Positions 1 through 6,204 of a stretch of 9,457 nucleotides of DNA are shown one piece after another. The position numbers and the translations under genes are program-made. Origin of the DNA: Chloroflexota bacterium. GTDB taxonomy: Bacteria; Chloroflexota; Dehalococcoidia; SAR202; UBA11138. Each line of letters begins with the position of its first letter. The first letter of the stretch is position 1. The stretch is from assembly GCA_022561955.1 (NCBI GenBank), contig JADFQF010000029.1, positions 1-9,457 of the forward strand. Reading direction: 5' to 3'. The notes under the pieces were generated by a model. The model was not told the origin of the DNA. It searched no databases and saw nothing but the letters and a program-made list of their open reading frames with translations.

Positions 1-1
1 A

Positions 2-109
2 ACCTCCGTCATCGTCGGCTCGAGCAGGCCCGAGCAGGTAGCAAAGAACTCGGAGGCCGCGGGGATTTCACTGCCCGACGAGGTTGTCGAGCAGCTGGAG
101 CAGCTCTAG
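2..109 (+). CDS. Aldo/keto reductase, C-terminal end only
   Basis: The first bases of the window are an open frame of 35 codons ending in TAG at 107-109. The peptide begins TSVIVGSSRPEQVAKN and ends VVEQLEQL. The IVGSSRPEQVAKN stretch matches the C-terminal NADPH-binding segment of aldo/keto reductases (usually IVGASxxEQLxEN), and the acidic helix after it (LPDEVVEQLEQL) is typical of how these proteins end. Members are soluble (alpha/beta)8-barrel NADPH-dependent oxidoreductases of carbonyl compounds. The substrate cannot be inferred because the barrel and the catalytic Tyr/Lys lie outside the window. The family call rests on a short tail, but the motif is characteristic. Confidence 0.75.
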   Translation, partial: TSVIVGSSRPEQVAKNSEAAGISLPDEVVEQLEQL

Positions 110-124
110 CGCTTCCGTCGCATG

Positions 125-168
125 CCGTCGTCCTACCCTCGGAGAGGAATTGCGGTCTCGCACGACGG
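125..168 (+). terminator. Possible hairpin after the aldo/keto reductase gene
   Basis: CCGTCGT at 125-131 is an exact inverted copy of ACGACGG at 162-168, with a 30-nt loop that could hold a second short stem. It lies 16 nt past the stop codon, where a terminator would be expected. There is no clear T-run after it (only GACTTTAG), so it is not a convincing intrinsic terminator. Confidence 0.22.
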
Positions 169-246
169 ACTTTAGGCGACTTCGACCTATGTTGGAAACG
201 TAATATTATTGTGGAATGAACGCCCTGAAGTTTACTGGAGGACCTC

Positions 247-801
247 ATGGAAGGCTTCGCATTAACCCTGATCGGCGGCGCGATCTTTATTCATTCGCTG
301 CGCCTCCTGGGCATCTGCACTGAGGACCGCGCAACCGGCGCGCTGATGGCGGCTCTGGCGGCGGGGCTCCTGCTAACGCTCACGTTCGAGCCGCAGCTTC
401 TCGGAACGCAGGGAACAAATCCCATTCAGCAGCTGGCCGAAGTCACCGTCATGAAGTCCCTCATAGTCATGTGGGCCGTCTACGCGGCAGCGGTTGCGGC
501 GCAAGTCGTCTGGGATCTCGATGAGCGGGCCATCGGCTTCTACGGTGTAGGGTTGGTGGCCGCCGGCGGAGCCGCGTTCATCTATTACGTCGCTATCATG
601 TTTGGCGTTTATACATCGGTCATGTTGGAGTTCACCATCGTGTCTGCGGCGCTGGTGCTGGTCGCGGCGCTTATCATAGCGTTGATGGCCGTACCCGTAA
701 ATGCCATGAGGGGCGCCACGGGATGGGCGATGCTGTCTCTTTCGATAATCGTTGCCGCCATCGGGCTGGCTATGTACACGACGATCATTGCCTTCAGCTG
801 A
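247..801 (+). CDS. Six-helix membrane protein, AmiS/UreI-like
   Basis: The 184-residue product is almost entirely hydrophobic, with six likely transmembrane helices near residues 3-22, 30-50, 69-88, 96-118, 125-150 and 160-182. The size, helix count and layout resemble the AmiS/UreI family of short-chain amide and urea channels (about 170-195 residues). The segment WDLDERAIGFYGVGLV corresponds in position and style to the LEVDGKGLGWFCLFV region of AmiS, and GWAMLSLSIIVAA to its final helix. This is a recollection-based resemblance, not an alignment, so the channel function is tentative. The start is well supported: GGAGG at 237-241 lies 5 nt before the ATG. No amidase or urease gene is visible nearby. 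The gene may stand alone, as 132 bp separate it from prkA. Confidence 0.6.
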   Translation: MEGFALTLIGGAIFIHSLRLLGICTEDRATGALMAALAAGLLLTLTFEPQLLGTQGTNPIQQLAEVTVMKSLIVMWAVYAAAVAAQVVWDLDERAIGFYGVGLVAAGGAAFIYYVAIMFGVYTSVMLEFTIVSAALVLVAALIIALMAVPVNAMRGATGWAMLSLSIIVAAIGLAMYTTIIAFS

Positions 802-820
802 TTCCCTCGCTTTACCCTGT

Positions 821-849
821 TTGGAAAGACACTCAACAGACGATGTTAT
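821..849 (+). promoter_or_regulatory. Possible sigma-70 type promoter before prkA
   Basis: TTGGAA (821-826) and TGTTAT (844-849) are separated by 17 nt. Each matches four of six bases of the TTGACA/TATAAT consensus. The site lies in the 132-bp gap before prkA, with a leader of about 80 nt. The match is only moderate and nothing else supports it. Confidence 0.28.
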
Positions 850-933
850 ATAGAAGAGGCCCGTCGAACCACTTGCCAAAGGTGACTTCCGCACGCGCAA
901 TGCGACAGGCCGGCTCGTTGTTGGGAGACTGTC

Positions 934-2937
934 ATGATAACCGGTGAAGTAAGAGCCAGTGACCTTCTGGAAGAGGCTGAGCGAGAGTTTGAGAAGTTCT
1001 ACTGGGAAGGGACCTTCGCCGATTACCTCGACCTGATGATCGAGAATCCCACCAATTCCCGACTGGCCCATAGACGGGTCTACGACGCGATAATGAACGA
1101 GGGTGTGCTAGAGAAGCCCTCAAATGGCTCGCCGACTTACAGGCTTTTTGAAACCCAGCTCTTCGGTCGCGACGACACGATTGAGCGGATCGTCGAATAT
1201 TTTGCATCGGCGGGGCGTCGTCTCGAGACCCGAAAACGCATACTCCTCCTGCTGGGACCCCCTGCAAGCGGCAAGTCGACGATCGTGGCTCTCCTGAAAT
1301 ACGCCCTCGAACGGTTCACTCGCACCGACGGCGGAGCGGTTTACGGCATCAAGGGCTGTCCAATGCAGGAAGAGCCTCTGCACCTCATTCCTCATTCGAT
1401 GCGGAAAAAGCTCCAGGACGAGCACGGGCTGTACATAGAGGGCGATCTCTGCCCTCGGTGCAGGTTCGTGGTCCGGACGCAATACGGCGGCAAGATCTCC
1501 CAGGTGCCCGTGAGCAGGGTCGTCTTTTCAGAGCAAGAGGCCGTCGGCATTGGGCATTACGTAGCGACCTCCAGTCCCACCGACGCCTCGCTGCTGGTCG
1601 GGAGCGTGGACACGGGACAGCTTCAGGGCGACCGGCTGGAAGTGGCCGGCAAGGCCTTTCGGCTGGACGGAGAGCTAAACGTCGCCAACCGGGGCCTCAT
1701 GGAGTTTGGCGATATGTTCAAAGCGGACAGCCATCTGCTGACGACGCTTCTGGGGCTCGCCCAGGAGCAGCTCATCAAGATGGACCGATTCGGCTCCGTT
1801 TACGCGGACGAAGTGCTGATAGCCCACTCCAACGAGGGAGACTTTAAGGCGTTCATGGGCGACGAGTCCACGGAGGCCCTTCGCGACCGTATCGTTCGCA
1901 TATACGTGCCCTACAATCTCCGGGTCAGCGAGGAGGTCAAGATATACCAGAACATGCTCACATCGGGCGGCATGGAAACGATACATATACCGCCCTTGAC
2001 ACTCCCAGCCATCAGCACCTTCGCAGTCCTGTCGCGGATGGAGCCTCCGAGCAAACAGGGCGTGAGCCTCATCGACAAGCTCCGGGCCTACGACGGGCTG
2101 AAGGTCGACAACTTCTCGCATGCAGAGGTTGAGATGGAGAAGAAGCGCCACCCCAACGAAGGCATGCATGGTATCTCTCCCCGTTCCGTGATGAACCGTC
2201 TGAGCGCGAGGTCATCGCTACAGGACATCTGCTGCCTATCCGCCCTCGACGCCATAGATAGCCTCTGGCAGGGTCGCGGCGAGAGTGTAGGCCTGAGCGA
2301 AGACGAGACGACCCGCTATCTCGAATTCATCACCATGGCCGTCAACGAGTACGGCCGGCAGGCCATCGAAGCGGTTCAGAAGGCCATCGATGAGAATTTC
2401 GAGAGCGCCGCGGAGTCGATGCTGATCGACTACCTTTCGGACGTCGCCGCGTGGCAGGAAAACGATTCGACGGAAGGCGCAAGCGGAGAGCTAGAGCGCA
2501 GGCTCAAGGAGATGGAGCGACACGCGGGCATCAACGAAAAGGGCCGAAAGAAGTTTCGACTGGAAGTCTCGAGACTATTCCCGGACTATGGGAACCGAGG
2601 AATCGCATACGACTACACGGCGGAGCACCGTTTGCGCGCCGCCATCGAGAAGCGCCTCTTACCCGACAAGAAGGCGCTCAAGTCTGTCCTCGAGCCGCCC
2701 AAGGCGTTGGAAAAGCAGGAGGAGTGGCGCCGCCAACGCCGTGGGATATACGACCGTCTTATCGCCCAGTACGGCTACTGTTCGGAGTGCGCCGAGGACA
2801 CGGTCGAGTACGTGATTCGCACCCTTCGAGGCAAGGGAGACTGGCGGGACGCCTTCAAATTTGTAGGCAACGACATACAGTGGCATTGGGACCTGAATTC
2901 CAAGGGCCTATCCAGCAAACTGACGGCGGTTGAGTAG
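934..2937 (+). CDS. prkA: PrkA family AAA+ serine protein kinase
   Basis: The 667-residue product is a full-length PrkA/YeaG-type protein (relatives are about 630-690 residues). The N-terminal AAA+ part carries a Walker A motif GPPASGKST at residues 108-116. After it come the family-specific block YGIKGCPMQEEPLHLIP near 136-152 and a CPRC pair. GLMEFGDMFKADSHLL, then MDRFGSVYADEVLIAHSNE, follow further on; this run is diagnostic of PrkA. HGISPRSVMNRLS leads into the C-terminal PrkA domain, which has a second Cys pair in YGYCSECA. Members are cytoplasmic ATP-binding kinases linked to stationary phase, nitrogen starvation or sporulation. The start follows GGGAG at 925-929, about 4 nt before the ATG. 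The usual partners, DUF444/YeaH and SpoVR, are not adjacent. The stop overlaps the next small ORF by 8 nt. Confidence 0.95.
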   Translation: MITGEVRASDLLEEAEREFEKFYWEGTFADYLDLMIENPTNSRLAHRRVYDAIMNEGVLEKPSNGSPTYRLFETQLFGRDDTIERIVEYFASAGRRLETRKRILLLLGPPASGKSTIVALLKYALERFTRTDGGAVYGIKGCPMQEEPLHLIPHSMRKKLQDEHGLYIEGDLCPRCRFVVRTQYGGKISQVPVSRVVFSEQEAVGIGHYVATSSPTDASLLVGSVDTGQLQGDRLEVAGKAFRLDGELNVANRGLMEFGDMFKADSHLLTTLLGLAQEQLIKMDRFGSVYADEVLIAHSNEGDFKAFMGDESTEALRDRIVRIYVPYNLRVSEEVKIYQNMLTSGGMETIHIPPLTLPAISTFAVLSRMEPPSKQGVSLIDKLRAYDGLKVDNFSHAEVEMEKKRHPNEGMHGISPRSVMNRLSARSSLQDICCLSALDAIDSLWQGRGESVGLSEDETTRYLEFITMAVNEYGRQAIEAVQKAIDENFESAAESMLIDYLSDVAAWQENDSTEGASGELERRLKEMERHAGINEKGRKKFRLEVSRLFPDYGNRGIAYDYTAEHRLRAAIEKRLLPDKKALKSVLEPPKALEKQEEWRRQRRGIYDRLIAQYGYCSECAEDTVEYVIRTLRGKGDWRDAFKFVGNDIQWHWDLNSKGLSSKLTAVE

Positions 2938-3067
2938 CAATCGCAGGCGCAGGAGAAGGTTTGCTCGCGGACGCCGGGCCCTTCCTCCTTCGAGGCTGCC
3001 CTGGCTGGCCGTTGCCGCAATAATCGTTATCATCGTTCTCGTCGCGGTCTCTCGGACGCTGCTTTGA
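2930..3067 (+). CDS. Arg-rich single-pass membrane micropeptide
   Basis: A TTG-initiated ORF of 45 codons starts inside the last codons of prkA (8-nt overlap) and ends in TGA at 3065-3067. Its peptide has six consecutive Arg at residues 5-10 and ten Arg in the first 22. LPW at 23-25 then leads into an uninterrupted hydrophobic segment of Ala, Val, Ile and Leu from about 24 to 40, and the peptide ends SRTLL. This is the textbook charge pattern of an N-in/C-out single-span protein. An in-frame TGA at 2921-2923 limits how far upstream the start can lie, and no ATG exists in the frame. Only a weak GGCGG precedes the TTG, so translation would most likely depend on coupling to prkA termination. I recognise no family, and the function is unknown. 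Chance is possible at this length, but charge and hydrophobic order argue for a real gene. Confidence 0.5.
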   Translation: MSSNRRRRRRFARGRRALPPSRLPWLAVAAIIVIIVLVAVSRTLL

Positions 3068-3184
3068 GAAAGCCCATGAACGATGAGGTAGGTCTTTATG
3101 CGGCAGAGCGAAGGCACCATAATAAACTCGTTCGAACGCACTCAAATTTAGGAAACATCTTTGCACAAAGTCTAGCTAAGGGGA

Positions 3185-3368
3185 CCGTCATTCCGGCTCT
3201 CGCCTGAATTCAGCTAGACGGTCTCCTCATACAGCTCCCGCCAACGCGAATTATCTTTCTCAATCATCCGAAGCTTCCAGGCTCGCTTCCATCCCTTGAT
3301 CGCCTTCTCGCGGGTGATTGGGGTGACTTCACCATCATTCTGGGTTACGGCTTTCGCCGGAATGACGG
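3185..3368. repeat. REPIN-like element with 13-bp inverted ends
   Basis: CCGTCATTCCGGC at 3185-3197 recurs exactly inverted at 3356-3368 (GCCGGAATGACGG), bounding a 184-bp unit. Each end is itself a palindrome. At the left, 3187-3213 folds as GTCATTCCGGC, TCTC loop, GCC then GAATTCAG. At the right, 3332-3368 folds as CCATCATTC against GAATGACGG, with an inner CGGC-TTTC-GCCG hairpin. These match the widespread GTCATTCCGGCGAAAGCCGGAATCCAG type of extragenic palindrome, whose translation gives VIPAKAGIQ. Two such palindromes in opposite orientation are the arrangement called a REPIN. The unit lies between the convergent prkA side and the DUF3179 gene, where its hairpins may also act as a bidirectional terminator. 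No T-run was seen. Confidence 0.7.
3214..3318 (-). pseudogene. GIY-YIG nuclease, C-terminal remnant
   Basis: On the minus strand, the 34 codons before the TAG at 3214-3216 read ITREKAIKGWKRAWKLRMIE, followed by a tail ending WRELYEETV. This is the characteristic C-terminus of small single-domain GIY-YIG endonucleases (YhbQ-like; usually REKxIKxWxRxxKxxLIExxNPxWxDLY). The GIY and YIG motifs, the catalytic Arg and the rest of the roughly 90-residue protein are absent. The frame upstream (to 3432) is instead the read-through of the flanking palindrome, giving PVIPAKAVTQN, and then runs into DUF3179 coding sequence. I therefore read it as a decayed 3' fragment. The stop codon directly abuts the left palindrome, and the two may have moved together. 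Confidence 0.7.
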
Positions 3369-3389
3369 GGTCTTCGGAGAATACGCCGC

Positions 3390-4502
3390 TCAGCCCGTGA
3401 AGAGCTCCGTATCGGGATTCCAGTCGGTCCACGCGAACCAGAAAGATAGATGTGACAGCGCGCGCTCCATGGTCTCACCCTTGAGCTCGCCGTCGATCGC
3501 CCTCCCCGTGAAGGCCATCCACCTGGACCCCGTCTCGTCGTCGATCAGGATTGTCGCGATACCGGCGGGCGCGCCGTCGACCCGAAGAGTCAGGGGCGTG
3601 CCCTTTACGTTGCGGTCGTAGACCAGGGCCGTCCCGGTGGCGTCGTCGAAGAAGATGGCGACGTGCTCTCCGGCGAAGCTGTCGTTCACGACGACCCGGC
3701 CGGCCAGCTCCTTTAACGGGTAGGCCTTCGTCCTGCCATCGAAGTCGACGCCTACGACGAGGTCCTTCGTCTTCAGCCTGTCGTCGCCGTTGCTCTCGCC
3801 AATAACTCCGGCCCGGCCATCGCGGTAGTATGAGGAATAGGTATCGGCCTGATAGCGGCCATTCTTATTCAGCACCCTGGTATCGGGGTGAAGCTCGCGC
3901 CACGCCGCCCACGTCGTCTGCGTAACCGGAATCACCTCCAGCTCGGTGCCCGCGAGTGGACCCTTTACGCCCTTGCGCAGGAACTGACTCCAGAGAGTAT
4001 CCGTCTGATGGTCGTACATGACCAGGGCGTTCATGATGAGCTTGCCCGAGACGCCAAAGGTGTGCACTTCGTCGTTTATCCGTCGGCCATACACGATGGC
4101 GGAGAAGCAGAGAGGTCACCAGGTCACGGCGATGGGCTCGCCTCCGACGACGTCGTTAACGATTTCGTGCCTGCTTAGCATGGGTATTGAATATGCACGA
4201 TTATCGCCGTTTATGGAAACCCCCATCACCTGCTCGTCGGGGTCCATCCAGATATCCGCGGTGTTGGCATCCACGAATTCGGGGTCAAGAATAGCCGGTA
4301 TGCCGTCATAGCCGAGAAGGGTGATGATCTCATATTCTTGCCCGGTCGATGTGCCCGGAGCTGCGGCCCCGTCGCCCGGCAGCGTGATCGTCTCGGAGTT
4401 GCTGAACGTCCTGGCGATGAGCTGCCTGAAGCTAGGCACAAAGATCGTCACCAACATGAGGCCTACGGCCAGGAATATGGCCACCTTGGCAAAGTTTCCC
4501 AT
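3390..4502 (-). CDS. DUF3179-family selenoprotein (in-frame TGA = Sec)
   Basis: The frame encodes 370 residues if the TGA at 4116-4118 is read through. Residues 5-24 form an N-terminal membrane anchor, so the rest should face the periplasm or outside. DUF3179 features follow: GYDGIPAILDPEFVDA (64-79), DPDEQVMGVSINGDNRAY, HEIVNDVVGG, then TW-TGA-PLCFSAIVYGRR and FGVSGKL. Family members have CPLC here, so the TGA occupies the first Cys, giving Sec129-P-L-Cys132. Cys132 is the only cysteine in the protein. After the TGA the frame is intact for 241 codons to a normal end (FWFAWTDWNPDTELFTG), with no other lesion. The ATG at 4502 has AGGTG at 4511-4515, 8 nt upstream; a GTG at 4511 is an alternative start. 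DUF3179 has no firm biochemical function; UxxC suggests a thiol/selenol redox role. An automated caller would split this into 4116-4511 and 3390-4094. Confidence 0.82.
4080..4106 (-). promoter_or_regulatory. Candidate bacterial SECIS hairpin
   Basis: On the minus strand, GCCAT (4100-4096) pairs perfectly with ATGGC (4090-4086) around a five-base loop CGTGT. The stem extends, after a C-C mismatch, by two more pairs (4102-4084 and 4103-4083) and two G-T wobbles. The stem core begins 16 nt after the TGA, and the loop begins 20 nt downstream of it. A bacterial SECIS needs a short stem, a small apical loop with G among its first two bases, and a loop about 16-37 nt from the UGA. All are met here, with G as the second loop base. 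SelB would bind this hairpin with Sec-tRNA. It lies inside the coding sequence, as is normal in bacteria. Confidence 0.7.
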
Positions 4503-4617
4503 TCGCGCCACACCTGATAGCAGAATGTCGTCTGATTAACAAATTAGATGTCGGTAACAGCGGACGGATGCGGAAATCCAGTGACGGCCAGTAGGAGCAC
4601 CGGTTCCTTGAGGCGCG

Positions 4618-5313
4618 CTAGGAGAGAACTCGCTCCGAACGGCCCCAGCGAGCGGCATGCAGCTCGACGAGCTCCGCAAATGCCTCGACGTACGATGGGT
4701 CGCGGATGGAGTCGGTGGTCATGATATATGCGTCTTCACGATTGTCGGTGTAGTAGGCCTTCCTGAGACCCTTTGTAGTGAAGCCGTACTTCTCGTACAG
4801 GTTTTGGGCGAGCTGGTTTGATACCCTGACCTCCAGCGTCAATACGTCGGCGCCTCGCTCCATGGCGTGCTCGGCGGCGCCAATCAGGAGCAGCTCGCCT
4901 ATTCCGAAGCCCCTCAGCTCGGACCGGACGCCGACCGAGACGATGTGGGCCTCGTCCGTCAGGTACCAGGTGCCGATGAATCCGACAATGTAATTCTGCC
5001 CGGGCTCCCAGGAGGACCTTCGCTTGGACCAGAGAGCTCTAGCGCCCTCCAGAAACCTGCCGACCGAGATAGGCGCGTCCTCGTGAAGACGTTGGGTCGG
5101 GGCTGATGGTCCTGGTTCCGGGTCTGCGAGGCGCAACGCTACGACGTAATTCGCAATTCGATGCTTCAGCTCTCTCTGGAACGAGGTGGGGGGGAAGAGT
5201 GTGGGAAAGGCGTCGCGCTCTATCTCCGTAGCCTGAGGAACGTCCTGGCTCTTCAGGGGACGAAGAGAATAAGGCATGAGCCCAACGTCGGTCTGATTTT
5301 CTACAGCGCTCAT
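4618..5313 (-). CDS. rimI: RimI-like ribosomal protein N-acetyltransferase
   Basis: This is a GNAT acetyltransferase of the RimI type, which transfers acetyl from acetyl-CoA to a protein N-terminus (ribosomal protein S18 in E. coli). With the start at 5313 it has 231 residues. The acetyl-CoA loop is RGFGIG at 134-139, preceded by AHIVSVGVRSEL and followed by LEVRVSNQLAQNLYEKYGF and AYYTDNREDAYIM, all diagnostic. It is longer than the 150-residue classic RimI because of a charged, Pro-rich linker near 64-105 between the N-terminal helices and the core. Several starts are possible. I chose 5313 because GGGG lies 7 nt upstream; an ATG at 5352 would add 13 residues without a clear ribosome site. 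The usual partners tsaB/tsaD are not adjacent. It reads towards the selenoprotein gene about 115 bp away and may share its transcript. Confidence 0.88.
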   Translation of the reverse strand: MSAVENQTDVGLMPYSLRPLKSQDVPQATEIERDAFPTLFPPTSFQRELKHRIANYVVALRLADPEPGPSAPTQRLHEDAPISVGRFLEGARALWSKRRSSWEPGQNYIVGFIGTWYLTDEAHIVSVGVRSELRGFGIGELLLIGAAEHAMERGADVLTLEVRVSNQLAQNLYEKYGFTTKGLRKAYYTDNREDAYIMTTDSIRDPSYVEAFAELVELHAARWGRSERVLS

Positions 5314-5409
5314 TGATGTACCCCGAAACATTGACATATTAGCATAGGCCATCGCGCCGGGACCGTGTGCCTTCTCGAATCTCTACCGCATGGAACGTAA
5401 TCTAACGTT

Positions 5410-5438
5410 TTGACGTCCGTAATACATAGGTGTGTAGA
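5410..5438 (+). promoter_or_regulatory. Possible promoter upstream of the sigma factor
   Basis: TTGACG at 5410-5415 matches five of six -35 bases. It is followed after 17 nt by TGTAGA (5433-5438), a poor -10. It sits in the 226-bp divergent region between rimI and the sigma gene. A second -10-like GATAAT at 5483-5488 has no -35 partner. The rest of the divergent region shows nothing I can assign. Confidence 0.28.
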
Positions 5439-5539
5439 GGAGTGTTATCCTAACTCATAGGCGGGCTCTGCCGTTATATGTTGATAATGGACGGATGCTT
5501 CAACATCTGTGGCCGGAGCCGTAGCGCAAGGAACTCGTA

Positions 5540-6139
5540 ATGCTGGCCAAAATAGGGCCCCAAAATGAAGTCTCAGACCTCGTAAGGAAGGCGCAGGAGG
5601 GCGATCAGTCGTCCTTTGCCCTGCTATACGAGAGGTTTTTTGATCAGATATTTCGGTACGTCTCCTTCAAGACGGGGAGTCCCACCGAGGCCGAAGACAT
5701 AACCGGCGATGTCTTCGTTCGGATGATCGAGTCCATTCATCGTTTCAAATGGCAGGGCCATCCGTTCTCGTCATGGCTATTCAGGATCGCCCACAACCTC
5801 ATCGTGGACTACTTCCGGAAGAAGGGCAAAAAGGCCCTGGTCCCCCTCGAAGGTTCCGCCGACAATCTCCGGTCCGCGCATGTAGACGTTGACAGGCGGA
5901 TTGACCTCGAGATCGCGATGGACGAGATACGCCGGGCGATGGAGGGTCTCACGGACCTGCAGCGGGAGGTCATCTCCATGAGGTTCGCCGGAGGCCTGTC
6001 CGTGGCGGAGACCGCCAGGGCCATCGGCAAGAAGGACAACGCGATCAAGGCGCTGCAGCATGCCGGACTAAAGAAGCTTCGCATGACCCTGGCCGCGGAG
6101 AACTCGCTGCCGGTATTGCTGCACCAGCTCGAGGGCTAA
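5540..6139 (+). CDS. Sigma-70 family (ECF-like) RNA polymerase sigma factor
   Basis: The 199-residue protein has the two-domain layout of an extracytoplasmic-function sigma factor. Region 2, near residues 25-95, includes FALLYERFFDQIFRYVSF, TEAEDITGDVFVRMIE and PFSSWLFRIAHNLIVDYFRK, which form the -10 recognition and core-binding helices. A variable linker (about 96-127) follows. Region 4, near 128-181, includes LTDLQREVISMRFAGGLSVAETARAIG and a helix-turn-helix ending AIKALQHAGLKKLR that contacts the -35. The start follows AAGGA at 5528-5532, 7 nt before the ATG. The gene lies 65 bp before a membrane protein of DUF5667 type, the common partner of such sigma factors in Chloroflexota and Actinobacteria, suggesting a sigma/anti-sigma pair. 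The regulon cannot be told from sequence. Confidence 0.92.
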   Translation: MLAKIGPQNEVSDLVRKAQEGDQSSFALLYERFFDQIFRYVSFKTGSPTEAEDITGDVFVRMIESIHRFKWQGHPFSSWLFRIAHNLIVDYFRKKGKKALVPLEGSADNLRSAHVDVDRRIDLEIAMDEIRRAMEGLTDLQREVISMRFAGGLSVAETARAIGKKDNAIKALQHAGLKKLRMTLAAENSLPVLLHQLEG

Positions 6140-6204
6140 ACTTCGCCGGCCGCAGTAATTCACAATCGCCGTTTTCGATTTCAGGTGTCAACGAAGGGCA
6201 ATAG

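Noticed and set aside
373..1071. Long minus-strand frame of 232 codons across the membrane protein and prkA start
   Set aside because: It is antisense to two well-supported genes, low in hydrophobic order, rich in Arg/His/Asp as expected for a shadow frame, and resembles no known protein.
2451..2933. 160-codon + strand frame inside prkA
   Set aside because: It is a shadow of the PrkA C-terminal domain in another frame, with a composition dominated by Arg, Gly and Pro.
3076..3207. A 43-codon + strand ORF starting ATG 3076 (MNDEVGLYAAERR...)
   Set aside because: There is no ribosome binding site, its last 7-8 codons are the left palindrome of the repeat element, and the peptide has no recognisable feature. 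It is probably chance.
4095..4118. Reading the DUF3179 gene as a pseudogene or as two separate genes
   Set aside because: The frame does not shift at the TGA, the TGA falls exactly on a conserved Cys, a SECIS-like hairpin follows, and no second lesion exists. The downstream piece alone would lack the membrane anchor and half of the first repeat.
4116..4118. TGA reassigned to Trp or Gly throughout the genome
   Set aside because: The genes ending at 801 and 9139 use TGA as an ordinary stop, and the family needs Cys here, not Trp or Gly.
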